A stretch of DNA of 10,737 bases from Chloroflexota bacterium (GTDB lineage Bacteria; Chloroflexota; UBA5177; JANWHV01). Shown piece after piece: positions 1 through 6,987 of the stretch (position 1 is its first letter; every line of letters begins with the position of its first letter). Where the stretch lies: NCBI GenBank assembly GCA_025450375.1, contig JANWHO010000323.1:1-10737 (forward strand), read 5' to 3'. The notes beneath the pieces are model-generated. The model was given only the letters and a program-made list of their open reading frames with translations. It was not told the DNA's origin and did not search any database. The translations under genes and the position numbers were made by a program.

Positions 1-94
1 CCCCGAAGAGAGGACCACGGACGGCTCCGCTGTCTTCCCTGGCATAATTTGTTGGTGTGATTGCCCTGGTGGGGGCCCTTGGCGATCCGCACGC

Positions 95-115
95 GGGCAC
101 CCACCTGGGGTGCCC
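95..115 (-). terminator. Hairpin directly after the reductase stop codon
   Basis: An 8-bp inverted repeat (GGGCACCC, 5-nt loop, GGGTGCCC) begins one base beyond the TAG stop of the leftmost minus-strand gene. The position suits a transcription end or an RNA 3'-end stabiliser for the operon. No T-tract follows on the minus strand, so it is not a canonical intrinsic terminator. Bases 1-94 contain no coding region I can support. Confidence 0.3.
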
Positions 116-1150
116 CTACCACGCCGCCTCGCCGTAGGTGGCCCGCCGCAGGGCGTCCAATTCCTCCAGGTTGTCCCACGACATAACCCGGCGCCCCTCC
201 TCCAGCTCGTGGATCATGGCCACCAGTCGCGTGGTGAGCGGCATGGCTATTCCATGGCCGGCCCCGATAGAGACAATCAGGCCAAGTTGGTCGTCCACTT
301 CCGTCTTGCGCCGGCGCACCGCCAGATCCCGCCAGATCCCGCTTTTGGTTTTGAGGTCACGCCGTCGCCGGGCGATCAAATCGTCGAATGAACGGGCTAT
401 GGCCGTGTCTCGCCGGTTCTCCCGCGGGTAGAAAAGGGACGGCTCCACGTTATCGAACGGCTCGACCGTCACTCCCTCGCGCGAGGCCACCGCCAGGATC
501 TCGCTCCCCAGCTCCACCATCAGCGGGCGGTAACGGTCCAGCACGTCCGCCATGGTCTCGTCCGCCAGGGCGGTGGCGAACAGCATGTTGCCGTACGCCT
601 CCTTGCCCCATAGGAATCCCCAGATATTGGGAGTGATCTTGACCTCTCCCCAGACCGATAGGATCTGCCGCAACGCCCGCGTCCTCTCGGTCTCCTCGCC
701 TCCCAACTCGCCCAGGTAGAGGCTGCCCGGGCCGCCGTAGGCGATCACCCCCGGCTCCAGGTAATCGGCCGAGAAGTTGACGAAGGCTCCGACCGTCCGG
801 TTCGCTCCCACGATCTCGGCGATGAACCGTTCGCAGAGGCCATTTTGCAGCGAGACGACTACCGACGATGGGGTGAGAAGATGCGCGATTCCGGTCACGG
901 CAGGCACCGTATGCTGGGCTTTGACCGCCAATAGTACGGTATCCAGTGACCCGGTGAGAGCCTGGGGGGTAGTCGCCTCCACGGGTACGGTGAAGGTCTC
1001 GGCGAACCCGCGGATGGTCAAGCCGCGCTCGCGCATCGCCGCGACGTGGGCCAGGTCCTGGTCGACCAGGAGTACCGGTTGGCCCGAGCGCGTGAGATAG
1101 GCCCCAACCGTGCCGCCGATCGCCCCCGCGCCCACGATGGTCAGATTCAT
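116..1150 (-). CDS. Ketopantoate reductase (PanE/ApbA) family protein
   Basis: A 344-residue NAD(P)H-dependent 2-keto-acid reductase-like protein, cytoplasmic. The N-terminal Rossmann fold shows the nucleotide loop GAGAIGG (residues 7-13). Family landmarks follow: K77 in AVKAQ, the QNG motif with N103, K183 in WGK, and E284 in KTEVD leading into the C-terminal helical domain. These correspond by motif to the cofactor and catalytic residues of E. coli PanE. The protein is about 40 residues longer than PanE, mostly around residues 255-285. The start at 1150 is chosen over the in-frame ATG at 1171 because AGGAGG (1161-1166) sits 10 nt upstream of it. It is the last gene of the creatininase/M20 operon, 27 nt after the M20 stop. 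Because of that context I do not assign it to pantothenate synthesis; it may reduce another 2-oxo acid in the same pathway. Confidence 0.85.
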   Translation of the reverse strand: MNLTIVGAGAIGGTVGAYLTRSGQPVLLVDQDLAHVAAMRERGLTIRGFAETFTVPVEATTPQALTGSLDTVLLAVKAQHTVPAVTGIAHLLTPSSVVVSLQNGLCERFIAEIVGANRTVGAFVNFSADYLEPGVIAYGGPGSLYLGELGGEETERTRALRQILSVWGEVKITPNIWGFLWGKEAYGNMLFATALADETMADVLDRYRPLMVELGSEILAVASREGVTVEPFDNVEPSLFYPRENRRDTAIARSFDDLIARRRRDLKTKSGIWRDLAVRRRKTEVDDQLGLIVSIGAGHGIAMPLTTRLVAMIHELEEGRRVMSWDNLEELDALRRATYGEAAW

Positions 1151-1160
1151 GCGCTTCCCG

Positions 1161-1166
1161 CCTCCT
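1161..1166 (-). promoter_or_regulatory. Strong Shine-Dalgarno deciding the reductase start
   Basis: The minus strand reads AGGAGG here, 10 nt before the ATG at 1150. The alternative in-frame ATG at 1171 lies upstream of this site, so it cannot be served by it. This supports the 344-residue form. Confidence 0.75.
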
Positions 1167-1177
1167 CGCATAGTTGT

Positions 1178-2548
1178 TTACTTACCCGCTGTACGCCAGA
1201 AATCAGTCCACGCCGCGATCCCGTCCCAGAGGCGCGAGAGGCGGAAGAACTCGTTTGGGGCATGGAAGTCCTCGTCAGCAGTCGAAAATGAAAAGTAGAT
1301 GGTGTCGATCCCCAGCACCCGCCGAAAGATATCGCTGATCGGGAGCGTGCCGCCCATCAGGACCACGGCGGGCTCCTGGCCGTATCGGCGCCGGAGCACC
1401 TGTTGGGCTATGCGGAGCGCGGGGTGCGCGGCGTCTATGCGGTACGCGGGCGCGCCTCCAGCGTGCGGGGTAACCTGTACGGTCACGCCCGGCGGAGTAT
1501 GGGTTTCCAGATGATCGATCACCCGGCGGAGCACCTCACCCGGTACCTGGCCAGGGACAAGGCGGCAGGTGATCTTGGCGTGGGCCACCGAGGGGACGAC
1601 CGTCTTGGAACCCGATCCCTGGTAGCCGCCATACAGGCCATTCACCTCCAGGGTCGGGCGATACCACTGGCGCTCAAGGGTCGAGTAGCCGGACTCGCCA
1701 TACAAATCGGGGACACCTACCGCCTCACGGTAGCCAGCTTCGTCGAAGCCCAGCGCGGCCATCCCCCGACGGTCGGCGTCGCTTGGTTCCTCCACCCCCT
1801 CGTAGAAACCGTCCACGGCCACCGTGCCATCATGGCGGTGCAGACCGGCCACCAACGCGGCCAGGGCATGCAGCGGATTCTGTATCGCGCCGCCATGGCG
1901 GCCGGAATGGAGGTCGGTGCGGGGGCCGCGCACCTCCAGGTCAAGCGCCACCAGTCCCCGGCTGCCGATCGTGAGCGAGGGCTCGGTGGGGCGCCACATG
2001 GCCCCATCGGCGCTCAGCGCGTAATCGGCGTTGAGCTTGCCGGCATGGCGCGCCACGAACTCGGCCAGATGCGGACTGCCGATTTCTTCCTCGCCTTCCA
2101 GGAGAAACTTGACGTTGATCGGGAGGCGGCCGCCGGTGGCGAAGAACGCCTCGGCGGTTTTGATCGGAATGAACATCGGTCCCTTGTCGTCGCTCACCCC
2201 ACGAGCATAGATTCGCTCATCGCGGATTTCTGGGGAGAACGGCGGCGACCGCCACTCGCCGAGTGGGTCGGCCGGCTGCACGTCGTAATGGCCGTAGACC
2301 AGCACGGTGGGACGGCCGGGGACGCCCAGCCACTCGGCATAGACGACGGGATGGCCGCCGGTCTCCAGGAGTTCGACCGCCAATGGACCGGCCTCGCGCA
2401 GGCGATCGGCAACCCAACCAGCGGTGGCCCTGATGTCGGCGCCGTGCTCGGGATCCGTACTGACGCTGGGGATGCGGAGAAAATCGAGAAGCTGGGACAG
2501 AATGTCCTCGCGCCGCCCATCGATGTATGCTTCCGGTGTGCCTTCCAT
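1178..2548 (-). CDS. M20 family dinuclear metallodipeptidase (carnosinase/ArgE-DapE-like)
   Basis: A 456-residue cytosolic M20 peptidase with the length and layout of the carnosinase-like branch. The metal-centre motifs are complete: GHYDVQP (H87, D89), GVSDDKG (bridging D120), EGEEEIGS (catalytic glutamate E154 and metal ligand E155), SADG (D181) and FHAPNE near the C-terminus (H429). The dimerisation (lid) domain carries LHSG (H214). No signal peptide or membrane segment is visible. Its ATG lies 3 nt after the stop of the creatininase-family gene with no clear Shine-Dalgarno, which suggests translational coupling. The family hydrolyses dipeptides or N-acyl/N-carbamoyl amino acids; the sequence does not give the exact substrate. 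It is clearly different from the other M20 gene in this window, so the two are not a recent duplication. Confidence 0.9.
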   Translation of the reverse strand: MEGTPEAYIDGRREDILSQLLDFLRIPSVSTDPEHGADIRATAGWVADRLREAGPLAVELLETGGHPVVYAEWLGVPGRPTVLVYGHYDVQPADPLGEWRSPPFSPEIRDERIYARGVSDDKGPMFIPIKTAEAFFATGGRLPINVKFLLEGEEEIGSPHLAEFVARHAGKLNADYALSADGAMWRPTEPSLTIGSRGLVALDLEVRGPRTDLHSGRHGGAIQNPLHALAALVAGLHRHDGTVAVDGFYEGVEEPSDADRRGMAALGFDEAGYREAVGVPDLYGESGYSTLERQWYRPTLEVNGLYGGYQGSGSKTVVPSVAHAKITCRLVPGQVPGEVLRRVIDHLETHTPPGVTVQVTPHAGGAPAYRIDAAHPALRIAQQVLRRRYGQEPAVVLMGGTLPISDIFRRVLGIDTIYFSFSTADEDFHAPNEFFRLSRLWDGIAAWTDFWRTAGK

Positions 2549-2551
2549 GGG

Positions 2552-3241
2552 TCAGAGTCCGGCGATCACGTCGCGGGTTTCCGCCACCGCCGTTTGCCAG
2601 AGCGCCAGCATCAGCGCGTCCGCCTTCTCGTAGTCCCCGCCATAGTTGCCGTCGCCAATCAGATCGCGGATCGCGGCGGGCGGAAGGCGGCGAAGCTGGT
2701 CCAGATCGGCCATCGGCTTCTCGCCGGAGGGGGCGGGGGCGACTCGGTTCCACGGAAAATTCTCCATCCAGGAGCCGTGGGAGGCCACCGGGTCGATCTC
2801 CTGCACCGCTTGCCAGGTGCGAGGCGCATTCCACCAATTGTGCAAACTAACCGTCATCTTGGGATGATCGGCCATCCACTCGGCGGCGAAGGAACCGGCG
2901 AGATTATTGCCGCCGTGTCCGTTCACCAGCAGCACGCGGCGGAAGCCCTGGCCCGCCAGGGCGTCCAGCACGTCGCGCACCACGGAGATGTAGGTGGAAA
3001 CGCGCAGACTGATACTGCCGGGGAAGGCGAGGAAATAGGGGGTGATCCCGTAGGCAAGCACGGGAAAAACCGGGACGCCAAGCGGCTCCGCCGCCTCCGT
3101 CGCTACCCGCTCAGCCAGAATGGCGTCGGTCGCCAGGCTGAGATAGGCGTGCTGCTCCGTGCTCCCCAACGGCACGACGGCCCGGTCATCGCGGGTCAGG
3201 TAATCCGCCAGTTGCATCCAATTCGTCTCGGCGATTCTCAC
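2552..3241 (-). CDS. Creatininase-family amidohydrolase
   Basis: A 229-residue protein of the creatininase superfamily, which includes creatinine amidohydrolase, FAPy deformylase ArfB and mycofactocin peptidase MftE. The N-terminal metal motif GSTEQHAYLSLATD gives E29, H31 and D39, and NGHGGN gives H109. The usual HAGExET catalytic motif is replaced by SHGSWMEN, which keeps H155 and E160 at the family spacing of five but changes the middle residues. The C-terminal GDGNYGGDYEKADAL matches the family's GDP-A-AEKG region in a diverged form. The start is a GTG preceded by a purine-rich GGAAGAGAGAG. It is the first gene of a three-gene operon with the M20 dipeptidase and the ketopantoate-reductase-like gene, and has its own putative promoter. 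The likely reaction is hydrolysis of a cyclic or acyl amide. Creatinine itself is not indicated, because no creatinase or sarcosine oxidase is nearby. Confidence 0.88.
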   Translation of the reverse strand: MRIAETNWMQLADYLTRDDRAVVPLGSTEQHAYLSLATDAILAERVATEAAEPLGVPVFPVLAYGITPYFLAFPGSISLRVSTYISVVRDVLDALAGQGFRRVLLVNGHGGNNLAGSFAAEWMADHPKMTVSLHNWWNAPRTWQAVQEIDPVASHGSWMENFPWNRVAPAPSGEKPMADLDQLRRLPPAAIRDLIGDGNYGGDYEKADALMLALWQTAVAETRDVIAGL

Positions 3242-3283
3242 GGTGCTCTCTCTTCCATTAGCTTCGGGGAGCGTGACAGACCC

Positions 3284-3292
3284 ATCATACCA
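3284..3292 (-). promoter_or_regulatory. Extended -10 promoter for the creatininase operon
   Basis: The minus strand reads TGG-TATGAT, an extended -10 with 5 of 6 matches to TATAAT. It lies in the 77-nt gap after the Uma2 gene. Transcription would begin near 3277, about 36 nt before the GTG start at 3241. I see no good -35, which is normal for extended -10 promoters. Confidence 0.45.
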
Positions 3293-3318
3293 GCAAGGCT
3301 TTTGGTTCGCCGAAAGGG

Positions 3319-4197
3319 CTAGGTGCCTGCCTCCCGAGAGTCGTCAGGATCGCGTGGAGGCTCTAGCAGGACCCGGAGGCGGGCAATCTCGGCGGCATAC
3401 GCTTGCTCGGCGCTTTCCCGTGCCTGCCTTTCCGCCTCACGCTCCCGCACGGCGGCTTCTCGTGCCTGCCTCTCGGCCTCCAGGGCTCGTTCGGCCAGAC
3501 GTCGCGACCGGTCAGCCAACTCTTTCGCTCCCTCGGCGGCCTGACGCGCGTCCTCGGCGGCATAGAGGGCCTCGGCCTCCTCGTCCAGGTACAGGAGGCG
3601 TCGGCCCTCGCGCGTGCTCAACCGAAGCCGCGGCCCGGTGAAGGGCCGGGGCGCCGCGTCCGCCGCCACCCGCAAGCCGATCGTGTTCGGCCAGACGCCG
3701 CCCTCGGGGTCGGGGGGAATTTCCCGGTAACGCCGGCCCGCCAGCCGATAGCCATGCAACTCGCAGTGCTTCCCCGGCCGTGGGTCGAAGGTCAGGTACT
3801 CCTCCACCCCCAACTCGCCATAAGCAAGCAGCTTGACCCCCACGTCCTTCCGGGCCGTCTTCTTGGAAAGGATCTCCAGCACGAACGCCGGCGGGCGCCC
3901 GACCGTCTCCACGTCATAGTGCCCATGAGGATCGAGGCGGAGATCCGACGCCATCAGCATGTCTGGGTAGAACACCCCGGTCGTCCCATCGGTCCGCCGA
4001 TACCGCAACTCGGACTCGAAGCGGACCACCCAGACCATCCCCTCGCGCGTGGCATGGGTGCGGAGCGCGCGGCTGAAGGTGATGCCGGCATCGCAGTGTG
4101 CCTCGTTGCCCCCCAAGATCTGGGTCTCCCTTTCGTTGGGAACATAGGTGCTGACTTCCCACCGGTGGGGGTTCCGGGTCCGGAGATCTACCGCCAT
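3319..4197 (-). CDS. Uma2-family PD-(D/E)xK nuclease-like protein with C-terminal coiled coil
   Basis: From the M at 4197 the protein has 292 residues. The Uma2 (DUF820) core is recognisable: YPDMLM supplies the PD aspartate, FVLEILSKKTARKDVGVKLLAYGELGVEEYLTFDP supplies the glutamate of the ExL/V motif, a downstream lysine and the typical GV-EY--FDP strand (segment quoted in parts: FVLEILS, KDVGVKLLAYG, GVEEYLTFDP). The last third is unusually rich in Ala, Glu and Arg, with heptad-like repeats of the AERQARE type, and predicts a long coiled coil. Uma2 proteins resemble restriction-endonuclease folds and occur in many copies in Chloroflexota and cyanobacteria; their role is unsettled. The start at 4197 is preferred over the ATG at 4233: GGAG lies 7 nt upstream, and a -10-like TACACT ends only 4 nt before 4233, which would put the transcript start inside the longer form. 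It looks like a single inserted gene rather than a pathway member. Confidence 0.82.
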   Translation of the reverse strand: MAVDLRTRNPHRWEVSTYVPNERETQILGGNEAHCDAGITFSRALRTHATREGMVWVVRFESELRYRRTDGTTGVFYPDMLMASDLRLDPHGHYDVETVGRPPAFVLEILSKKTARKDVGVKLLAYGELGVEEYLTFDPRPGKHCELHGYRLAGRRYREIPPDPEGGVWPNTIGLRVAADAAPRPFTGPRLRLSTREGRRLLYLDEEAEALYAAEDARQAAEGAKELADRSRRLAERALEAERQAREAAVREREAERQARESAEQAYAAEIARLRVLLEPPRDPDDSREAGT

Positions 4198-4237
4198 GTC
4201 GCTGCTCCCGCGCCTGGTCTCCTGTCGCGCCATCCCC

Positions 4238-4246
4238 AGTGTACCA
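4238..4246 (-). promoter_or_regulatory. Extended -10 promoter element for the Uma2 gene
   Basis: The minus strand reads TGG-TACACT. Transcription would start near 4231, giving a leader of about 34 nt before the chosen ATG at 4197. A 6-bp-arm palindrome (ATGCCG-GA-CGGCAT, 4249-4262) lies just upstream and could be an operator. No convincing -35 is visible. Confidence 0.35.
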
Positions 4247-4279
4247 TGATGCCGGACGGCATTCTTCGCCTATGTCCGG

Positions 4280-4308
4280 ATCGGACGGATCGGTCCGATC
4301 CGTCCGAT
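4280..4308. repeat. 29-bp near-perfect palindrome in the intergenic region
   Basis: The arms ATCGGACGGATCGG and CCGATCCGTCCGAT are exact reverse complements around a single central T. As RNA this forms a 13-bp stem with a 3-nt loop on either strand. It begins 10 nt beyond the stop of the CPG2-like M20 gene and lies about 80-110 nt upstream of the Uma2 start. No T-run follows on the minus strand, so a factor-independent terminator is not well supported. It could be an operator, an mRNA 3'-end stabiliser or a dispersed REP-like element. Confidence 0.9.
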
Positions 4309-4318
4309 GCTCACCGCC

Positions 4319-5485
4319 TCAGCCGGCGCCGCCCTTTTCCGTGCATACCCGCTCGATCAACCCGGCCAGCATGGCCGCGCGGGGCATGAGGGACGAGATT
4401 TCAAGATACTCGCCGGGACTGTGCGCCCCCCCTCCCACCGGACCCAGTCCGTCCAGGGTGGGGACGCCCATGGCTGCCGTGGTATTCCCATCGGAGCCGC
4501 CTCCCGTTGCGGTCTCCTCGACCGCGAAGCCCGCCGCACGCGCCGACTCCTGGCACAGGGCCACTAAATGGGCGATCGCTTCGGTGCGGGCCATCGGTTG
4601 GTGGCCGATCGTCCCGGACAACGAGGCGGCCGTCCCCGGTACGGTCACGGTCGCCGCCAACCTGTGCATGGCGGCGATGATTGTCTCCAGATCCTCCCTG
4701 GTGCGGGCCCGCAGATCGATCTTGGCTACGGCCTCGGCGGCCACCACGTTACCGCGCGTGCCGCCGTTGACCACCCCCACATTGACCGTGATTCCGGCCG
4801 GCAGGTTGCTCAGGGCATGCAAGGCCATGGTCTGGTGGGCCAATTCCAGGATGGCGCTGCGGCCCTTCTCCGGATCCACTCCCGCGTGCGCCGCCTGTCC
4901 GGATACTTTTAACTCGAAGGTGCCCATCCCCTTCCGGGCCGAGACGATATTGCCGTTGGCCCGCCCAGGCTCCAGAACCAACACGGCGTCCCGCCCCTCG
5001 GCGTTCCGCCGAATAAGCGCGGTGGAACTGGGGGAGCCGATTTCCTCGTCGCTGTTGAACACAAAGGCAATTTCGGCGAAGTTGGCGAACCCGGCGGCCC
5101 GTAGAGCGTCCAGCGCATACAGCCCCGTCAGCAACCCGCCCTTCATATCGGCGGTGCCGGGTCCGTGTGCCCGATCCCCTTCGAGAGTGAAGGGATGTCC
5201 CGCGGGCCAGTCTCGCGGATACACGGTGTCCAGGTGCCCCACCAGGAGGACGCGCGCCGTGCCAGTCCCGCGCCAGGTGGCGACCAGCGAGTCGCCCAGT
5301 TCCCCGCCCTCAGAGGTTTCAACCGCTGCGCCGCGAGCCTCGGCCTTCGCCCGGATCAGGCGGCCCACCGCGTCCACACCTGCCTTATCGTAGGTTCCGC
5401 AATCCATGGCGGAGAGGCCGGCCAGTTCGGCCAGCAGTTCCGGCAGTCGGGGTGCAAGGTAGGCCACGAACGGCGACTCGGGCAT
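4319..5485 (-). CDS. M20 family metallopeptidase, carboxypeptidase G2-like
   Basis: A 388-residue M20 peptidase of the glutamate-carboxypeptidase/CPG2 type. Motifs in order: VGHLDTV (H84, D86), GTADMKGG (D113, bridging metal ligand), NSDEEIGS (E147 catalytic, E148 metal), LEPG (E172), AHAG (H200, lid domain), GGGSDGN (residues 328-334) and GAHSPGEY (H355, last metal ligand). All expected active-site residues are present. The family cleaves C-terminal glutamate or other acyl-amino-acid amide bonds. No signal peptide is visible, so it is probably cytosolic, unlike secreted Pseudomonas CPG2. The ATG is preceded by GAGAGGAT with about 10 nt spacing from GAGG. It starts 56 nt after the stop of the LarA-like gene on the same strand, so the two are probably co-transcribed. 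Confidence 0.9.
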   Translation of the reverse strand: MPESPFVAYLAPRLPELLAELAGLSAMDCGTYDKAGVDAVGRLIRAKAEARGAAVETSEGGELGDSLVATWRGTGTARVLLVGHLDTVYPRDWPAGHPFTLEGDRAHGPGTADMKGGLLTGLYALDALRAAGFANFAEIAFVFNSDEEIGSPSSTALIRRNAEGRDAVLVLEPGRANGNIVSARKGMGTFELKVSGQAAHAGVDPEKGRSAILELAHQTMALHALSNLPAGITVNVGVVNGGTRGNVVAAEAVAKIDLRARTREDLETIIAAMHRLAATVTVPGTAASLSGTIGHQPMARTEAIAHLVALCQESARAAGFAVEETATGGGSDGNTTAAMGVPTLDGLGPVGGGAHSPGEYLEISSLMPRAAMLAGLIERVCTEKGGAG

Positions 5486-5541
5486 TATTCACGATCCTCT
5501 CGATATAGGTTCAGGTTGGAGAGAGCCGGCATGGTCAAGCA

Positions 5542-6864
5542 TCACCCATGCGCGGGCGCCAGGGTCGCGAGGTCCCGCAGGTTCCCCTCCTCGTCGAATG
5601 GCGGCGCGGCAGGCTCGTCCAGCAGTTCCAAACGGCCATCGGCGCGAGCGTCATCCAGCAACGACTGGGAGAGGAGTAGCTCACCGAGGTGCAGGGTATT
5701 GGCGATGCGGAGCAGGCGAGGCGGGCGGCCCACCGCGTTGCAGGTGAGCAGCGCGGCGGCCAGAGCCAGCCGATCCGACGGGAGGACCATCGGCAAGGCC
5801 ACGGGCTGGGCGACCGTGGAGGTGAGCGCGTTGGGATAGGTCCGAGCCCAATCGACCTTCCGAGCGGCGCGTACCGTGGTAAAGTCGGCGGTTCCCAGGC
5901 CGTTGGCGTTCCCGTCGGTTGCCTCGGTGAGGTCAAGCACCACCTGTTTATTCACCACGGGCCCCCCGGCGGCAAATGGGGTAGCGTAGCGGCCCGTGAT
6001 ATTGGGATCGGCCCCGTCACCGCTGATGTTCTTCCCCAACTCGTCGATCACCAGAACATCCAGTTCGCCAAAGGGAAGGCTGGGCATCGCCGCCTTCGCC
6101 TCGAGCAGAAGGGCGGGCTCATCAGCCAGGATGCGATCTCCTGGGACGGCAAGAATCTTGTAGGGCTGGTCATAGGCGTTCTCCAGCACCGCCAGGCCGA
6201 AGAGGATCGGCGCGTGGGCCAGGGCGACTTCCGCGATCAACGGCACCCGGCGTCCCATGTCCCCGAAACCGGCGGCATGGCAGGCGGCGGCGCCCGATTG
6301 CTTGCCCAGGCCGATCGCGATCATCTTGGCCAGTCCGCTCTCGTAGGGCCCGCGGAACGCCGTGTGCGGCTTCACTCTGCCCACGAATACGATATGGTCG
6401 GCCCCCAGGGCATGACGGTCCAAACGCACGGAAATGCCGTCCGTGGTCCGGCCAATCTCCACCGTCTCCATCGAGGAATGGATAGGCGCGCCGACCCGCT
6501 CCTCGGTTACCCCCAGGTGGGTCAACACTTCCCGTTGCCCCTCGGCGGTGGCGCCGCCGTGGCTGCCCATGGTGGGAATGACGAACGGCTCCGCCCCTAA
6601 GCCGCGGAGCGCTCGTACCAGGGCGGCGGTGATCTCGGCCACCCGCGCCACTCCCCGGCTGCCCACCCCAATCGCCACGCGGTGGCCCGGCTTGATGGCG
6701 CCGCTCGCTTCCGGGCGCCGTACCTGATCAGCTACCGCGGCGTCGATATCGGCTATCGCGGTCGGGGCAGCCATGTGGTAACGGACATGAACCATCCGTG
6801 GGATAGGCACGGGATCCAACAACTCGTGCAGTACTTGGTCGGGTACCTCAAATTCAAGACGCAT
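5542..6864 (-). CDS. LarA/DUF2088-type protein (putative nickel-pincer 2-hydroxyacid racemase homologue)
   Basis: The 440-residue form from the ATG at 6864 is chosen because AAGGAGGT (6876-6883) precedes it; an open frame extending to 7065 lacks such a signal and overlaps the divergent gene. The N-terminal half matches the lactate-racemase N-terminal domain: GVGSRG (R70), PTMGSHGG (H102), GRVKPHTAF (H167), ESGLAKMIAIGLGK (K180) and ACHAAG (H196). From memory, LarA of Lactobacillus uses R75, H108, H174, K184 and H200. The 102-to-167 and 180-to-196 spacings are close to or equal to the LarA spacings. Known LarA homologues racemise or epimerise lactate, malate, phenyllactate and other 2-hydroxyacids with the nickel-pincer nucleotide cofactor. 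The cofactor genes larB, larC and larE are not in the window. It heads a unit with the CPG2-like M20 gene. The substrate is unknown. Confidence 0.75.
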   Translation of the reverse strand: MRLEFEVPDQVLHELLDPVPIPRMVHVRYHMAAPTAIADIDAAVADQVRRPEASGAIKPGHRVAIGVGSRGVARVAEITAALVRALRGLGAEPFVIPTMGSHGGATAEGQREVLTHLGVTEERVGAPIHSSMETVEIGRTTDGISVRLDRHALGADHIVFVGRVKPHTAFRGPYESGLAKMIAIGLGKQSGAAACHAAGFGDMGRRVPLIAEVALAHAPILFGLAVLENAYDQPYKILAVPGDRILADEPALLLEAKAAMPSLPFGELDVLVIDELGKNISGDGADPNITGRYATPFAAGGPVVNKQVVLDLTEATDGNANGLGTADFTTVRAARKVDWARTYPNALTSTVAQPVALPMVLPSDRLALAAALLTCNAVGRPPRLLRIANTLHLGELLLSQSLLDDARADGRLELLDEPAAPPFDEEGNLRDLATLAPAHG

Positions 6865-6875
6865 CGCACTACAAG

Positions 6876-6898
6876 ACCTCCTTGGGAAGAGTGTAGCA
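6876..6898 (-). promoter_or_regulatory. Promoter -10 and Shine-Dalgarno of the LarA-like gene
   Basis: The minus strand shows TGC-TACACT (6890-6898), an extended -10 of the TGn-TAnnnT type, followed by AAGGAGGT (6876-6883) and the ATG at 6864. The predicted leader is about 20 nt. The strong ribosome site fixes the start. No -35 is evident at 16-18 nt. The site lies in the 123-nt divergent region shared with the YdeI-family gene. Confidence 0.5.
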
Positions 6899-6971
6899 TG
6901 GCAGCCGGGACCACGCGGCGTCCCGCTACCGACGGCGGTTCTTTCCGATCCGCACTGCCGCCCCGAGAGTG

Positions 6972-6980
6972 TGCTACCCT
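6972..6980 (+). promoter_or_regulatory. Extended -10 placed for a leaderless transcript
   Basis: TGC-TACCCT ends exactly 7 nt before the ATG at 6988, so transcription would start at or next to the start codon. No Shine-Dalgarno is present in the 7 nt between. This matches the TAnnnT leaderless arrangement known in several GC-rich phyla. No -35 is recognisable. Confidence 0.4.
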
Positions 6981-6987
6981 CCAGCGC

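Noticed and set aside
321..340. Perfect tandem repeat of gccagatccc
   Set aside because: It encodes GIWRDLA inside the reductase, a stretch I believe is normal for this subfamily; two copies of 10 bp do not suggest a functional repeat.
1403..3322. A 639-codon open frame on the plus strand, antisense to the creatininase-like and M20 dipeptidase genes
   Set aside because: It lies opposite two well-supported genes, has no recognisable domain or ribosome site, and long antisense frames are expected in GC-rich codon usage.
3403..5393. Long plus-strand open frames opposite the Uma2 and CPG2-like M20 genes (3403-4389 and 4239-5393)
   Set aside because: The complementary strand encodes intact families with complete active-site motifs; the antisense translations show no domain.
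1178..5485. The two M20 genes as a tandem duplication
   Set aside because: They belong to different branches (carnosinase-like with EGEEEIGS, CPG2-like with SDEEIGS and GGGSDGN), differ in length, and are separated by two other genes.
5689..6600. A 303-codon plus-strand frame opposite the LarA-like gene
   Set aside because: It is the antisense shadow of the LarA-like gene, whose motifs and ribosome site are convincing.
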